From IMG/VR virus record IMGVR_UViG_3300020438_000204, positions 1 to 28,465 of that record: a stretch of 28,465 nt of DNA; one strand, written 5' to 3'. A program made the translations under genes and the position numbers. The notes under the pieces were generated by a model. The model saw only the letters and a list, made by a program, of their open reading frames with translations, ran no database searches and was not told the DNA's origin. Source of the stretch: a virus. Below, piece after piece: positions 1-9,500 of the stretch (position 1 is the stretch's first letter; the number at the start of each line of letters is the position of its first letter).

Positions 1-476
1 CTATCAGAGATAGACATATTTTCATTAACATCTTTTAATTCATCATATTTATCTTTAAGTTTTTTATGTTTGATATTTTCTTGCTCTCTACTATCTGCAA
101 TAGCTACTAAAGATTGTTGCCAACCTTTACCAAATATTCTGATTCCTTCTACTTTTTCTTCTTTCTCTTCTATTAGTTTTTCAGGCTTTATTCTTCTCTT
201 CCATACTAAATGAATGTTTTCTTCATAATATTTGATTTGCTTTCTAAGTGATATAAGTTCTTCATTAGATTCATTCAGAAGTTTTAATCCACTCTCAAAA
301 GCTTTTTTCTGTATCATCACATCTTTTTTCTGTTGACTAAGATCTACTTTTTTTTCTTCAGTCTCTTTTTCAAGAGTCATAATTCTTGCACGTAATGTTA
401 TAATCGTTTCATGCAAGTCTGCAATTGCTTGATTACTTGATTTTTCAAAAGTTTCAGCGTCTATATAATTTGCCAT
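1..476 (-). CDS. Coiled-coil protein of unknown function, 3' end outside window
   Basis: The reading frame opens at the ATG at 476..474 and stays open to the left edge, giving 158 residues of an incomplete protein. The ATG overlaps the stop of the upstream 284-aa gene by one base (TAATG), which supports both the start and translational coupling. The product is charged and rich in Lys, Glu and Gln. A long helical, heptad-like stretch covers about residues 20-95 (for example LRARIMTLEKETEEKK), followed by a basic segment around residues 95-120 and a second helical run. I see no signal peptide, membrane segment or enzymatic motif. Its position after the fibre genes fits a virion-associated or fibre-assembly role, but that is inference from location only. 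I do not recognise the family. Confidence 0.8.
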   Translation of the reverse strand, partial: MANYIDAETFEKSSNQAIADLHETIITLRARIMTLEKETEEKKVDLSQQKKDVMIQKKAFESGLKLLNESNEELISLRKQIKYYEENIHLVWKRRIKPEKLIEEKEEKVEGIRIFGKGWQQSLVAIADSREQENIKHKKLKDKYDELKDVNENMSISD

Positions 477-1330
477 TATTCAATACCATCAAAAGAACCT
501 CCGTCTACTGTTGTGAACGTAGGAGTACCATTAGCGGCTACTTGAAATATTGTACCTGAGCCACCTGGTGCTACAAAATCAATTCTTTTCCTAAAAGTTC
601 TACCTATGAGAACACCATTGTTTACATGATTACCTAATCGTAATTCATTTATTGTTGCTGTTTTATTTATGATGACATTAGCAGACTGTACAGTACTATT
701 GGCACCAGTCATTGCGACTGATGTTGATGATGTTGTATTGGCCATCGATATAGTATTAGCTTGTACAGTTTTAGCACCCACTGTTGTAAAAGTGTTTGCA
801 GATCCAATGCCTTTTGTACCAACGTATCTAGCACCTTCAATAAAAATCTTTTTACCTGAGACTGACGATGGTATGTTTGAACCTATGAAATGCAGTATGC
901 CAGCCTCATAGTCAAAGAACCACTCATCATTGTTACCAGAACCTGTTGCGAAGAGTTGTGTACCTGTTGAAGGTGCATTTGCCGCTCCTGCTGAATCAGT
1001 ATATACTTTAACAAGATATGTAGAACCAAACTGTGTAGGTATCCAATCTGTTTCGCCTGTCTTCCAAGTTCTGTTTGCTGTTGCAGTATTATCATTTGTA
1101 GTTTCTATGGCACCCGTACCAGTATAAATTCTTACATGTGTAGAGGTTGATGCTGGAATTGTAGAAGGTATCAAGTCTGCTTGAGTCCATATTATATCAC
1201 CTCTCATCAATAGAGGTGAGTCTATCGCTTCGTTTGGTGCTTTCTTTGTAGCATTTGTGTCTGTCTTCGCTTTACCATAGCCAAGTTTTTTCCACAAATA
1301 ATCTACTTTCTGTGAATCAGATATTGCCAT
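476..1330 (-). CDS. Conserved structural protein of T4-like marine phages (284 aa), probably tail-fibre associated
   Basis: The protein starts MAISDSQKVDYLWKKLGYG and carries the segments TKKAPNEAI, WIPTQFGSTYLVKVY and NDEWFFDYEAGILHFIG. I associate this pattern with a conserved structural protein found beside fibre genes in T4-like cyanophages and pelagiphages; this is recall, not a search. The C-terminal third (about residues 170-225) is a low-complexity Thr/Ser/Asn/Ala segment like the beta-helical repeats in the neighbouring fibres, and the protein ends in a short globular region (FVAPGGSGTIFQV). It has no signal peptide or membrane helix. Its ATG overlaps the stop of the PKD fibre gene, and its own stop overlaps the next ATG, so it sits inside a tightly coupled fibre operon. 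A role as fibre connector or minor baseplate protein is plausible but not shown. Confidence 0.82.
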   Translation of the reverse strand: MAISDSQKVDYLWKKLGYGKAKTDTNATKKAPNEAIDSPLLMRGDIIWTQADLIPSTIPASTSTHVRIYTGTGAIETTNDNTATANRTWKTGETDWIPTQFGSTYLVKVYTDSAGAANAPSTGTQLFATGSGNNDEWFFDYEAGILHFIGSNIPSSVSGKKIFIEGARYVGTKGIGSANTFTTVGAKTVQANTISMANTTSSTSVAMTGANSTVQSANVIINKTATINELRLGNHVNNGVLIGRTFRKRIDFVAPGGSGTIFQVAANGTPTFTTVDGGSFDGIE

Positions 1331-4300
1331 TAACTCGGTACTCCTATCGATAGTGCAGTCAGACTATCATCACTATTTAGAACGACAGAAATTAGTATCT
1401 GATTGTTGAAAGAGTTAGATGAAGACACTGTACCAAGTGTCATTGTAAATGTTTGATTACTGTAGCTAGTACCATCTGTGATTCTATCTGAACCAGTTTC
1501 AGCTATACCATTACTTCCGTTACCGCCACTACCCGTATTTCCTCCAGGAACACCAGATCCTGCATATTGTATCGATGCATCACCCCAACCATTTATACTT
1601 GATGCTGTGTCCATTGCAGTGTTCGGAACAGCTACAAAAAGTCCTGATACTTTACCAGTGAGTGTAATGCTAAAACGTGAAACTGTTGTTCTCTTAAATG
1701 CAAAAACAAAATGTTGAGCGCCAGATCGTCCTGTGTTTAAATTTGGGCCAGCTGGTAAATAACCACTTGACAAGTTCGTTGTAAAATGCTTTAATGTGTC
1801 GTATCGTACTATCGCTTCAGTTGTGCCAGCTACTGTTTGGGCACCTGTAAAAGCGTTATCTGCAAAGTAGTCTGTAGAATTATTAAAAGCTACTGCACCA
1901 CCAGTCAAACTATGAATACGTTTAGCATCATTATCAAAGCCAGAACCTAGTGAATCTGATACTGGTATAGCAGTTTCATCAAAAGATTTAGATCCGTTAT
2001 ATGCTTGAATAATCGGTGATGCTAATATTACAGCACTACCAGTTCCGTTTGAGTTCTTTGCTTTTACTTGTAATCTTTCTGCACGTTTACCACCACCATT
2101 TACGTTTACTGTCAGATTACCTAGAGCATAAGGTGATGATACTCCTACATTTACTAATGGTGTACCACTAGCTAACATAGTTGTGCTACCATCTATATTT
2201 GCATATGTAAAGTTATTTGTTCCTATTGCATTACCTGATGTGCCTTCTAAGTCAGTAGAGTTTTCTACTACTACGGGTGATGTCGTATTCTGAAATGTTT
2301 GTCCAGTAAAATTAGCTACTGTTACACCAGCGAGTGTAAGCGTTGCATCATTTGTATAATAAGGTATGCCTGATATGTGAGATAATGTACCAGCGGATGC
2401 TTGTGTGAGTGTTGCTGAAGCTACACTTGTTGTAGGAGTTGAAGTGAGATTATCTTTTATAAATTTTACTGTGTTTGTATTACCAGCAGTTGATTGTAAT
2501 TGATAAGAATGTAATCCAGTACTAAGACTGCTCTTAGATATTCTAGCTTTGTAACCCTCAAATAATGCTGGTGCATATATTCTACTATTCACTCCAACAG
2601 TATTACCATTTGCATCAAAGCTATTATAATCTTGTTCATCATCAATGATGAGACTTGTAAATGTTCCTTCATCGTTTGCATTGGTAATAGCTTTCTGTCC
2701 GTCTGCACTACCATCTACGAATGCAGTCACTGTACCACCATCTGCTTGAAAGAAAAATGTTCCCATTGCGGCTGTTGCAATTGCACCTGATGAAGTATAT
2801 CGTGTTACATTATCACCAGCATTTGTACCTGAAATGCCATTTGTTGTGAAACCAGAAGCAACTCTGGGATTCGTACCAACAGAAGAAGTATTGAGTGCTA
2901 TTGTTTTTGTACTTAGATTACTAGGTGAAGCAATTGATGCATCAAAAACTTTTATCAGTGCAGTTGTACTTAGAGGTAAGACAGCTGGATTACCACCACT
3001 ATATGCGACTACATTTAATGTAACTGTATGTCTTCCTGCACCAGATGCACTTGTATACGTGTGTGCTAATCTACCACCTTGAGGCCCACCATTTTCTGTT
3101 TTACCTGTTATATTTTCTGTAGCACCACCATCACCCCAATTTACTGAAAACGTAGCAGTGATTGCTGTGTTTGGTATATTTGTTGTTGTGTTAGTTAAAT
3201 GCACAGGTGTACCAGTCGTTGCAGTCGTTACTACACTACCACCTGATGATGCATCATGAATAGTAAATGAAGGAACTGGATCAGCTAAGAATATTGTTAT
3301 AAAATTAGAACGTGTTAGTGATGCAGTAGAACCTGAACCTGTACCTCCAGTATTCTTTGCAGTTACTACAACTGTAAAAGGTGAACCAGAGTTTGTTGCA
3401 TATGTATGACTTGGTGTTGTATCTGTTACATTACTATCTGTAGAGCCGTCACCCCAATTGATGTCAAAAGCGTTTGCATTTCCTGTTACAGTCAAAGTAA
3501 GTGTGACAACTGTACCAGCACCACCTGATGTTGTATCAGCAGAAAAAGTCACATCTCGCACGTATGTATTTTTAAATATATTAAGAGTTGTTTCGTTTAA
3601 ATTATCTAATGCTTCTACGACAGTGTCACCTGAAGCAAACCCAACGGCGGCACCATCGTTCAAATCATTAAAATCAGAACCAATAGTTGTACCATCTGCT
3701 GTTGTACTAAAACCTGATATTGCTGTATCTACGTATGCTTTACTGGCGGCATCTGTATTCTCTGTTGGTAATGCTAAACCTTTTACACTTGTTGTAAACA
3801 CATTTGCATATTTCTGACTAGGTGCACCTAAATTATATACATTTGATATAGTAGGTAAGATACTATTGTTTACTGTACCCCCAAGATTAACAACATCACC
3901 ACCATCACCAATATTAATTGTGCTACCTCTAAGTATGATAGCACCATTCACAGTTAGATTATTTCTTATCGATATATTGTTTGCATGAAGATGTGTATTA
4001 CTAGCTCTAATATCACCTGACTTTACAGTCAAACCTTTGTTGAACAAAGCTTTAGATGTTGTAACTGTAAATGTAGTATTTGCTATCAGATTTGCGGCTT
4101 CAAAGTTAGAAGTATTTAAAGTTTGTGTACTAAGAGTACCAATAGCAACATTTTGTATGACACCATCAATAACAGTATCTTTTGTAATTGTAATTGTATC
4201 ACCTGCATCTGACAGGTTTAAATTACCTAGCTTAATAGTTTGGCCAGATAGAAATAGAGTTCTAAATCTTCTACCAGGAGATCCTAAATCATAAGCATTA

Positions 4301-4608
4301 TTTGTATCGGGTATCAATGCACCCTCAACTGTATACTTTAATCCTGAGTAATGAGTTGGATTTTGTCTTAGACGAATATTACCTGAACGCAATTCAAATA
4401 ATTGAGTGTTAGCATTGTATACAAGTATAGACTCGCCATTGGCTGAGGCAGTGCCAGACGTAAACGTGTTAGTGTTTATGTCATTGAAATCTCTTAGTTT
4501 TGTTCTAGTTGGCGCTTGATTCTTTAAAGTTAAATCTTGTGTAGGTTTATCAAACTCTACATTTAAGTTACCTTTATTAGAACCTAGCGTAACATCAAAG
4601 TCCGCCAT
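1330..4608 (-). CDS. PKD-domain tail fibre / adhesin-like structural protein (1092 aa)
   Basis: This is a large secreted-type beta protein without a signal peptide, as expected for a virion fibre. The N-terminus (1-60) ends in a conserved-looking DFNDINTNTF segment. Two copies of the P-x(n)-DLG-x(n)-F/W fibre repeat lie at about 97-122 and 249-276, followed by AASKAYVDTAI at 287-297, a common fibre motif. Two PKD (Ig-like) domains follow, at about 352-420 (WGDG at 385-388, HTY at 401-403) and 445-540 (WGDG 491-494, HTY 516-518). The C-terminal 130 residues (GWGDASIQYAGSGVPGG region near 1007-1023) resemble a terminal domain I recall from other marine phage structural proteins, a candidate receptor-contacting tip. 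The gene starts 2 nt after the 116-aa gene in a unit led by a late promoter at 4984..4991. The exact attachment point on the virion is unknown. Confidence 0.85.
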   Translation of the reverse strand: MADFDVTLGSNKGNLNVEFDKPTQDLTLKNQAPTRTKLRDFNDINTNTFTSGTASANGESILVYNANTQLFELRSGNIRLRQNPTHYSGLKYTVEGALIPDTNNAYDLGSPGRRFRTLFLSGQTIKLGNLNLSDAGDTITITKDTVIDGVIQNVAIGTLSTQTLNTSNFEAANLIANTTFTVTTSKALFNKGLTVKSGDIRASNTHLHANNISIRNNLTVNGAIILRGSTINIGDGGDVVNLGGTVNNSILPTISNVYNLGAPSQKYANVFTTSVKGLALPTENTDAASKAYVDTAISGFSTTADGTTIGSDFNDLNDGAAVGFASGDTVVEALDNLNETTLNIFKNTYVRDVTFSADTTSGGAGTVVTLTLTVTGNANAFDINWGDGSTDSNVTDTTPSHTYATNSGSPFTVVVTAKNTGGTGSGSTASLTRSNFITIFLADPVPSFTIHDASSGGSVVTTATTGTPVHLTNTTTNIPNTAITATFSVNWGDGGATENITGKTENGGPQGGRLAHTYTSASGAGRHTVTLNVVAYSGGNPAVLPLSTTALIKVFDASIASPSNLSTKTIALNTSSVGTNPRVASGFTTNGISGTNAGDNVTRYTSSGAIATAAMGTFFFQADGGTVTAFVDGSADGQKAITNANDEGTFTSLIIDDEQDYNSFDANGNTVGVNSRIYAPALFEGYKARISKSSLSTGLHSYQLQSTAGNTNTVKFIKDNLTSTPTTSVASATLTQASAGTLSHISGIPYYTNDATLTLAGVTVANFTGQTFQNTTSPVVVENSTDLEGTSGNAIGTNNFTYANIDGSTTMLASGTPLVNVGVSSPYALGNLTVNVNGGGKRAERLQVKAKNSNGTGSAVILASPIIQAYNGSKSFDETAIPVSDSLGSGFDNDAKRIHSLTGGAVAFNNSTDYFADNAFTGAQTVAGTTEAIVRYDTLKHFTTNLSSGYLPAGPNLNTGRSGAQHFVFAFKRTTVSRFSITLTGKVSGLFVAVPNTAMDTASSINGWGDASIQYAGSGVPGGNTGSGGNGSNGIAETGSDRITDGTSYSNQTFTMTLGTVSSSNSFNNQILISVVLNSDDSLTALSIGVPS

Positions 4609-4610
4609 TT

Positions 4611-4961
4611 CTATATACTCTCGTTACTGCGTGTTACCTGAGGTGTGACGGTTACTATTCCTTCTACTAATCTTGAGCGTGTGTTTGCGTTATCTGTTAC
4701 TTCTACATCATATACATATCTTCCTGAAGCTAAATTCGCCGTTTGTCCTCTAGACAGCTTCATTGTTAATTGTCCATTTGTTCTTGGATTTTCAAATACT
4801 ATCTGCATATTATGTGCAGTAGTTGAAGTGAAATGTTTTCTTATTTGTCCGTGGCCAGAATAATTAGTAAGATTTACAGCATTACCGCTGTTATCTCTTA
4901 CTGTAATTGTTGTACTGAAATCTGAGCCTTGATCCACAACTATGTTAGCTTTAGCACCCAT
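4611..4961 (-). CDS. Small Ig-like virion protein (116 aa), first gene of a late transcription unit
   Basis: The protein reads as a single beta-sandwich domain: MGAKANIVVDQGSDFSTTI at the start, alternating hydrophobic strands, then LASGRYVYDVEVTD and GIVTVTPQVTR at the end. I recall the pattern (an N-terminal acidic 'QGSDF' strand, a 'TGYxAxxQIRK'-like core and a 'GRYVYDVE' strand) from small conserved proteins beside fibre genes in T4-like marine phages. The start is well supported: AAAGG lies 7 nt upstream of the ATG, and a TATAAATA late-promoter box lies just upstream of that. It heads the unit leading into the PKD fibre, so high late expression as a fibre or baseplate accessory is likely. 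It could be a fibre-attachment adaptor; no function is demonstrated by the sequence. Confidence 0.8.
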   Translation of the reverse strand: MGAKANIVVDQGSDFSTTITVRDNSGNAVNLTNYSGHGQIRKHFTSTTAHNMQIVFENPRTNGQLTMKLSRGQTANLASGRYVYDVEVTDNANTRSRLVEGIVTVTPQVTRSNESI

Positions 4962-4983
4962 CTTAACACCTTTGTTTATTGAC

Positions 4984-4991
4984 TATTTATA
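4984..4991 (-). promoter_or_regulatory. T4-type late promoter (TATAAATA)
   Basis: The minus strand reads TATAAATA exactly, in the 34-nt gap between the 148-aa gene and the 116-aa gene. The ATG of the 116-aa gene is 22 nt downstream, with AAAGG between. In T4-like phages this octamer is the complete late promoter read by the gp55 sigma factor with gp33/gp45 co-activation. Expected initiation is about 6-7 nt downstream, giving a leader of roughly 15-17 nt. Confidence 0.75.
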
Positions 4992-4995
4992 ATAA

Positions 4996-5442
4996 TCAAT
5001 CTGTATTCTTTTTCACGTAGGGTACCCATTTCAAATTTTCTTCGTCCCAATCCCATCTTTTGAATTTATCTTCATTTATAACATCAGTTGGTTTTTCCCA
5101 ACCTATAGGTGGATCCCAACTCATTGTTTCTTGATTTAAAACCCAACTGGGATAAGGTTGATTATCATCATAAAATGCATCTTTCACAGCATTATAAGTA
5201 TATCCCGAGCCTGGGTAGTTAAAACGTAAAGGTGTGCCATCGTCTTCTTCATTTGTTTCAGGATCAAAATGTTTACCCATATGAGTGTTATAACTACATT
5301 TAATTAAAACTAATCCATCAGCCTTATCAGAAGGATCTAAATGTTCATCTAAATTATCTTCATCTTCATCAGCAATAGCTACTACACTTTCTACTATACC
5401 AATTGTAGTATTTGCCATTCTTACATATGCGTAATGTGCCAT
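4996..5442 (-). CDS. Trp-rich small tail-associated protein (148 aa), conserved but uncharacterised
   Basis: The protein begins MAHYAYVRMANTTIGIVESV, a start I recall from a family of small proteins (MAHFAxxxxxNxVxxV...) that sit next to fibre genes in marine T4-like and other phages. The middle holds GSGYTYNAVKDAFYDD. The C-terminal third is Trp-rich, with two related units: YPSWVLNQETMSWDPP near residues 97-112 and WDWDEENLKWVPY near 130-142. It is strongly acidic and has no signal peptide or membrane segment. It starts 17 nt after the glycine-rich adhesin gene with GAGAG close upstream of the ATG, and it is the last gene before a late promoter. A chaperone or fibre-tip accessory role is conceivable from position alone. 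Confidence 0.8.
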   Translation of the reverse strand: MAHYAYVRMANTTIGIVESVVAIADEDEDNLDEHLDPSDKADGLVLIKCSYNTHMGKHFDPETNEEDDGTPLRFNYPGSGYTYNAVKDAFYDDNQPYPSWVLNQETMSWDPPIGWEKPTDVINEDKFKRWDWDEENLKWVPYVKKNTD

Positions 5443-5459
5443 AATACTCTCACACTTTA

Positions 5460-6590
5460 TTATTGAAATTTATATTTTACAGCAATAATTCCTTTACCGC
5501 CACTTCCACCTAGTCCGCCCACACCATTACCATTATAACCTCCTCCGCCGCCGCCAGCGCCTTGATTACTACCTCCGTTACCTCCTGGCGTACTGGCAAT
5601 TCCGGGGCCCGGGCCGCCACTGCCACCTCCACCTGAGAAAGGAGTACGAGTTGCATAACTTCGTAAACCACCACCAGTTCCACCACCTGCTCTAAAACCA
5701 TTAGCTCCAGGAAAACCTGTAATGTTTATACCTGTGCCACCTCTAGAAGCGTTTATTCCAGGATCAGCAAATGGCCCCTCCCCTCCACCAGCAACTCCAG
5801 TCCGTCCAGCTCCACCCCCACCTCCGCCGCAAAGCGTTTCTTCTCTTTCAGCACCGTTTCCACCATCATGTCCTGCTCCACTACCAATTTCAAATCCTCT
5901 TTGACTATCAACAATACCAGAGCCTCCACCTCCAGAACCTCCGTTAGCAAAAAAGGTACTACTATTACTCGCTGTATGGTGAGAATAATTCATACCGCCA
6001 CCGCCACCTATGCCTGTCACGTATCTAGTTGAGTTTCCAGAAGAGTTAGCTTGAATAGCAGATTGAGTGCCTCTATTAGTAGTTCCAGTCGGATGTCTTA
6101 CATTAGGAGTAGAAAAATTAGCAGGCCCTCCACCACCACCAATACTCATATAGTAATTAGTGCGATTACCAGTGTGTATATGGCCCGACATAAAATCGCC
6201 AGCACCACCGCCACCACCGGTAATAGTTCCACCTCCTCCACCTCCACCTATAACAATATAATGTAGTTCATCTCTATCAGTACCAATAGGCTGTTGAGTT
6301 CTATTAAAACCTCCAGAATTGTTGAAAACATGAGTTCTAAAATTACCAGAAACAGTTCCATTACTTGGACTACCGCCACTCCATCTTGCAAATTGCCTTC
6401 TTGCACAACGATAAAAATCATTAACTGATATTGCATTTCCAGTATTAGGAATAGTATTAGGATCAAAAATATCATTGTTTACTATAGAATTATTCTTATA
6501 GTACTCTGATAAGGCGATCGGATTAGAACCACCTAACTCAGCTTGTATTTCAGAAAAAGATAATGGTGAACCTTCTGATTTGATTGCCAT
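5460..6590 (-). CDS. Glycine-rich adhesin-like protein (376 aa), candidate receptor-binding tip in gp38 position
   Basis: Residues 1-62 form a compact N-terminal module (LSFSEIQAELGGSNPIALSEY, then GNAISVNDFYR), a motif found in many phage fibre-associated proteins. Residues 80-114 are a beta segment (FRTHVFNNSGGF...ELHYIVIGGG) that leads into a glycine-rich domain filling the rest of the protein. Runs of glycine recur at about 115-121, 125-129, 151-155, 195-199, 217-223, 255-260, 302-308, 320-326, 346-351 and 358-365. They are separated by short loops of varied composition, and the end is GKGIIAVKYKFQ. Repeated glycine runs with variable loops resemble the polyglycine-II sandwich adhesins (gp38) of T2/S16-like phages. 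Like gp38 after gp37, this gene directly follows the large fibre gene (stop and ATG adjacent). Receptor binding is inferred. The raised local GC is explained by glycine codons. Confidence 0.82.
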   Translation of the reverse strand: MAIKSEGSPLSFSEIQAELGGSNPIALSEYYKNNSIVNNDIFDPNTIPNTGNAISVNDFYRCARRQFARWSGGSPSNGTVSGNFRTHVFNNSGGFNRTQQPIGTDRDELHYIVIGGGGGGGTITGGGGGAGDFMSGHIHTGNRTNYYMSIGGGGGPANFSTPNVRHPTGTTNRGTQSAIQANSSGNSTRYVTGIGGGGGMNYSHHTASNSSTFFANGGSGGGGSGIVDSQRGFEIGSGAGHDGGNGAEREETLCGGGGGGAGRTGVAGGGEGPFADPGINASRGGTGINITGFPGANGFRAGGGTGGGLRSYATRTPFSGGGGSGGPGPGIASTPGGNGGSNQGAGGGGGGYNGNGVGGLGGSGGKGIIAVKYKFQ

Positions 6591-9500
6591 TTATTTACCC
6601 TTTAACTCTTCAACTTCTTTCTTGAGTTCTTTTACAGCTTCGATGAGAACTGCACAAAGCTTACCATAATCTACAGACTTTGTTTGCATTTCATCATCTG
6701 ATGTATGAACTACTTGAGGTAATATTTCTTCTACTTCTTGAGCAATGACACCAACTTTTTCTGTATGTGATGCATCTTCTATCATTTTGTATGTAACGCC
6801 TCGTAGATTATCAACTTTATCTAGAGCATTATCTATTGTTTCTATATCATGCTTTAGTCTAGCATCTGAAAAAGCTGTAATATCGCCTTGTGCTACTATG
6901 GTACTAGCTACAGTTATATTCCCTGCAAAGGCGACATTTGCTCCAGAACCTGTCATCATTGTTGTAGAACTTGGCCCATTTTTAATTATTAAACTACCAC
7001 TACCATTATTTGAAAGAACACCAAATGTTGCACCAGCATCTTGCAATTGAATATCACCGCCATCTGCATTTAAGAGTATATCTCCCATGGAATCTAGTGT
7101 GAGATTTGCATTGTTAAGTGTAGAAATAGTATTGCCATCAATATCAATATTATTGACTGTCAAACCTTCCATTAAGTATTGTTTAGTTTCATCTAGATTT
7201 GTTTCATCTACACAATCAACTTTTAACTTAGCATGTGATATTGAGTTATCTCTTATATGATTTTCAGTTACGGCTCTATCAGAATCAGTTAATGCAGAAT
7301 CTTTTAATTTATCAGCATCAACAGCATCATTTGCAAGTTTAGGTGTTGTAACAGCATCAGTGGCAATAGTAGAAGAACCGATAGTAGTTCCGCCACCAGT
7401 ACCAAACTCTGTAGCTATAGTTACTGCTTGTGATCCATCGAATCCTATAACACCAGTTACAGCACCACTTAGTGAAATATTTCTACCATTTGTTAATGTA
7501 GCGGCTGAAGTTGATGTTCCATGAAATTGGTTACCATCAACGGCTGATGAAAGTTTTGTTATGACATCTCTACCATCTGTATTCTTTAATGTATCACCAA
7601 GAAAGTTTGTTCCCGCTGATACTATCGCTGAAGTTAAAGTTCCTGTAGAAGGCTTATATTTTAAATCAGCATCTTCTTTTATATCTTGTACATTTGATGT
7701 TGTAGTACTAGAAACGAATGTTAAGAAATGATCACTTGCTGAGGAACCTTCTGAAGTAGTTTTTACTTTTACATCAATATTACCTGAACCATCAAATGAT
7801 GCACCACCTATATCTCTTGCTGTTGCTAAAGCTGTAGCTGTGGCCGCATTACCTGTTGTTGAACCAGAAGTTCCACTTACATTTCCTGTCACATTACCAG
7901 TTACATCACCAGTTACGTCACCAACCAAATTACCTGTAATATTACCAGATGCACTTATTGTTGTAAATGCTCCAGTGCCAGCTGTTGTCGCACCAATATT
8001 TGCGCCATCAATTGTTCCACCATTTATATCTACTGTAGTAAAACTTGATGAGCCACCAGTAATATTACCACTAACATTACCTGTTACGTTACCAGTTACA
8101 TCACCTTGTAGATTAGCTTTGAGTGTACCTACTGTACCTGTTATTACTGCGGCAGTATCAGTAGCATCTGGTATCATAGTAAATTTACCATCACTATCAT
8201 CGAATCCGATAAAAGCTTTCTTAGCACCTGAGCTATTATACTTCATGATGATACCACGATCTAGATTATCATCTGAACCATCTGCACCAAGTTCGAATAT
8301 TGGATCTGCTATAGATACTGTTGTTGAATTAACTGTAGTAGTTGTACCAGTAACTGTTAGATTACCACCAATAGATACGTTTCGTGTTACATCTAAATCT
8401 CTTGAAACAGTTAAATCATTACCTACAGTTACATCATTTGGTAATCCGACTGTTAGTGTAGAGCCACTTGCACTTGTCTCTATTTCGTTAGAAGTACCTG
8501 CAATCGTAAATGAATGTGATGATGGTGTGATAGTACCTGAGTCACCTGCTAGTGTTTTAACAACAGTATCAGCGAGTGATACTGCACCAGTAGATACTGT
8601 GAAATCGTTAGTAAAAGACGCAACACCTTTTACTGAAGCTGTTGCGGGTGCTATTGTTAAGTCATGAGTCTTTCCATCACCTGTGCTAATTCTTACATTG
8701 TTATTTGCACTTGTATATGCAACACTTGTTAATCCAGCTACAGCTACTTCTGCCGCGGCCGTAATACGTCCCTTAGCATCAACTGAGAAAACTGGCACTT
8801 CTGTAGCTGAACCATATTCTTTTACTGTAAGGCCTGATACTGTATCAAGTTCAGTAGATGTAATAGAACCAGCGGCAATCGATGCATCAAGATTCGTACC
8901 AGCTTGTGTAGTTATTCTAAATCTCTTGTTAGAAGAGTCGTATGCGAAACCTGACACACCAGCAACTGATGTTGTAGTAGCACTTGTAATTTGTCCTTGA
9001 TTGTTAAATGTGATAATTGGTACGGCTGTTGCTGAACCCACTGTAGCACCAGTTGCTACACTTGCAAGTTTTGCTGAAACTATAGCACCTGAAGCTATAG
9101 ATGATTGATTTAGTACACCATTAGTATCAAATAAAACAGTACCACCATCTCTTGTTATAGCACCATCAAAGTCTACATTACCAGCAAAATTTGATGTACC
9201 TGATATTGCTAGAGAACCACCAGATACTGCTCCAGTTACAGCTAAAGTTTCGCCAACAGTCATCAAACCATCAACTTCTAAATCATCTGTAATTGTTATA
9301 TCTTCTAGAACATTTATACTATCAAAATATCCTACTTTCCATCTTGCACTACCAGAACCTAAGTCTTTTGTTTTATTACCATTTGGAATAATATCTGTAC
9401 TTACAACACCATTGATTGCTACTGTATCTGTACCAGCGTTACCAAGAGTAGAGTTGCCTTCTACACTCATATTTCCAGTAGTAGTTACATTAGTAAAAGA

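Noticed and set aside
1374-1381. TCTAAATA upstream of the 284-aa gene
   Set aside because: It departs from the T4 late consensus at position 2 and lies in coding sequence; too weak to call a promoter.
5460-6590. Diversity-generating retroelement variable region in the glycine-rich gene
   Set aside because: No reverse transcriptase, no template repeat and no A-biased variable C-terminus were seen in the window.
7874-8112. Regularly spaced repeats that could suggest a CRISPR array
   Set aside because: Units are 12 bp, contiguous, in frame and encode a fibre repeat; there are no spacers or cas genes.
7840-8667. 275-aa open frame on the + strand inside the S74 fibre
   Set aside because: Antisense shadow of the Thr/Gly/Val-rich repeats, giving a Val/Pro/Ser-rich protein without domains or a ribosome site; the opposite strand is clearly the coding one.
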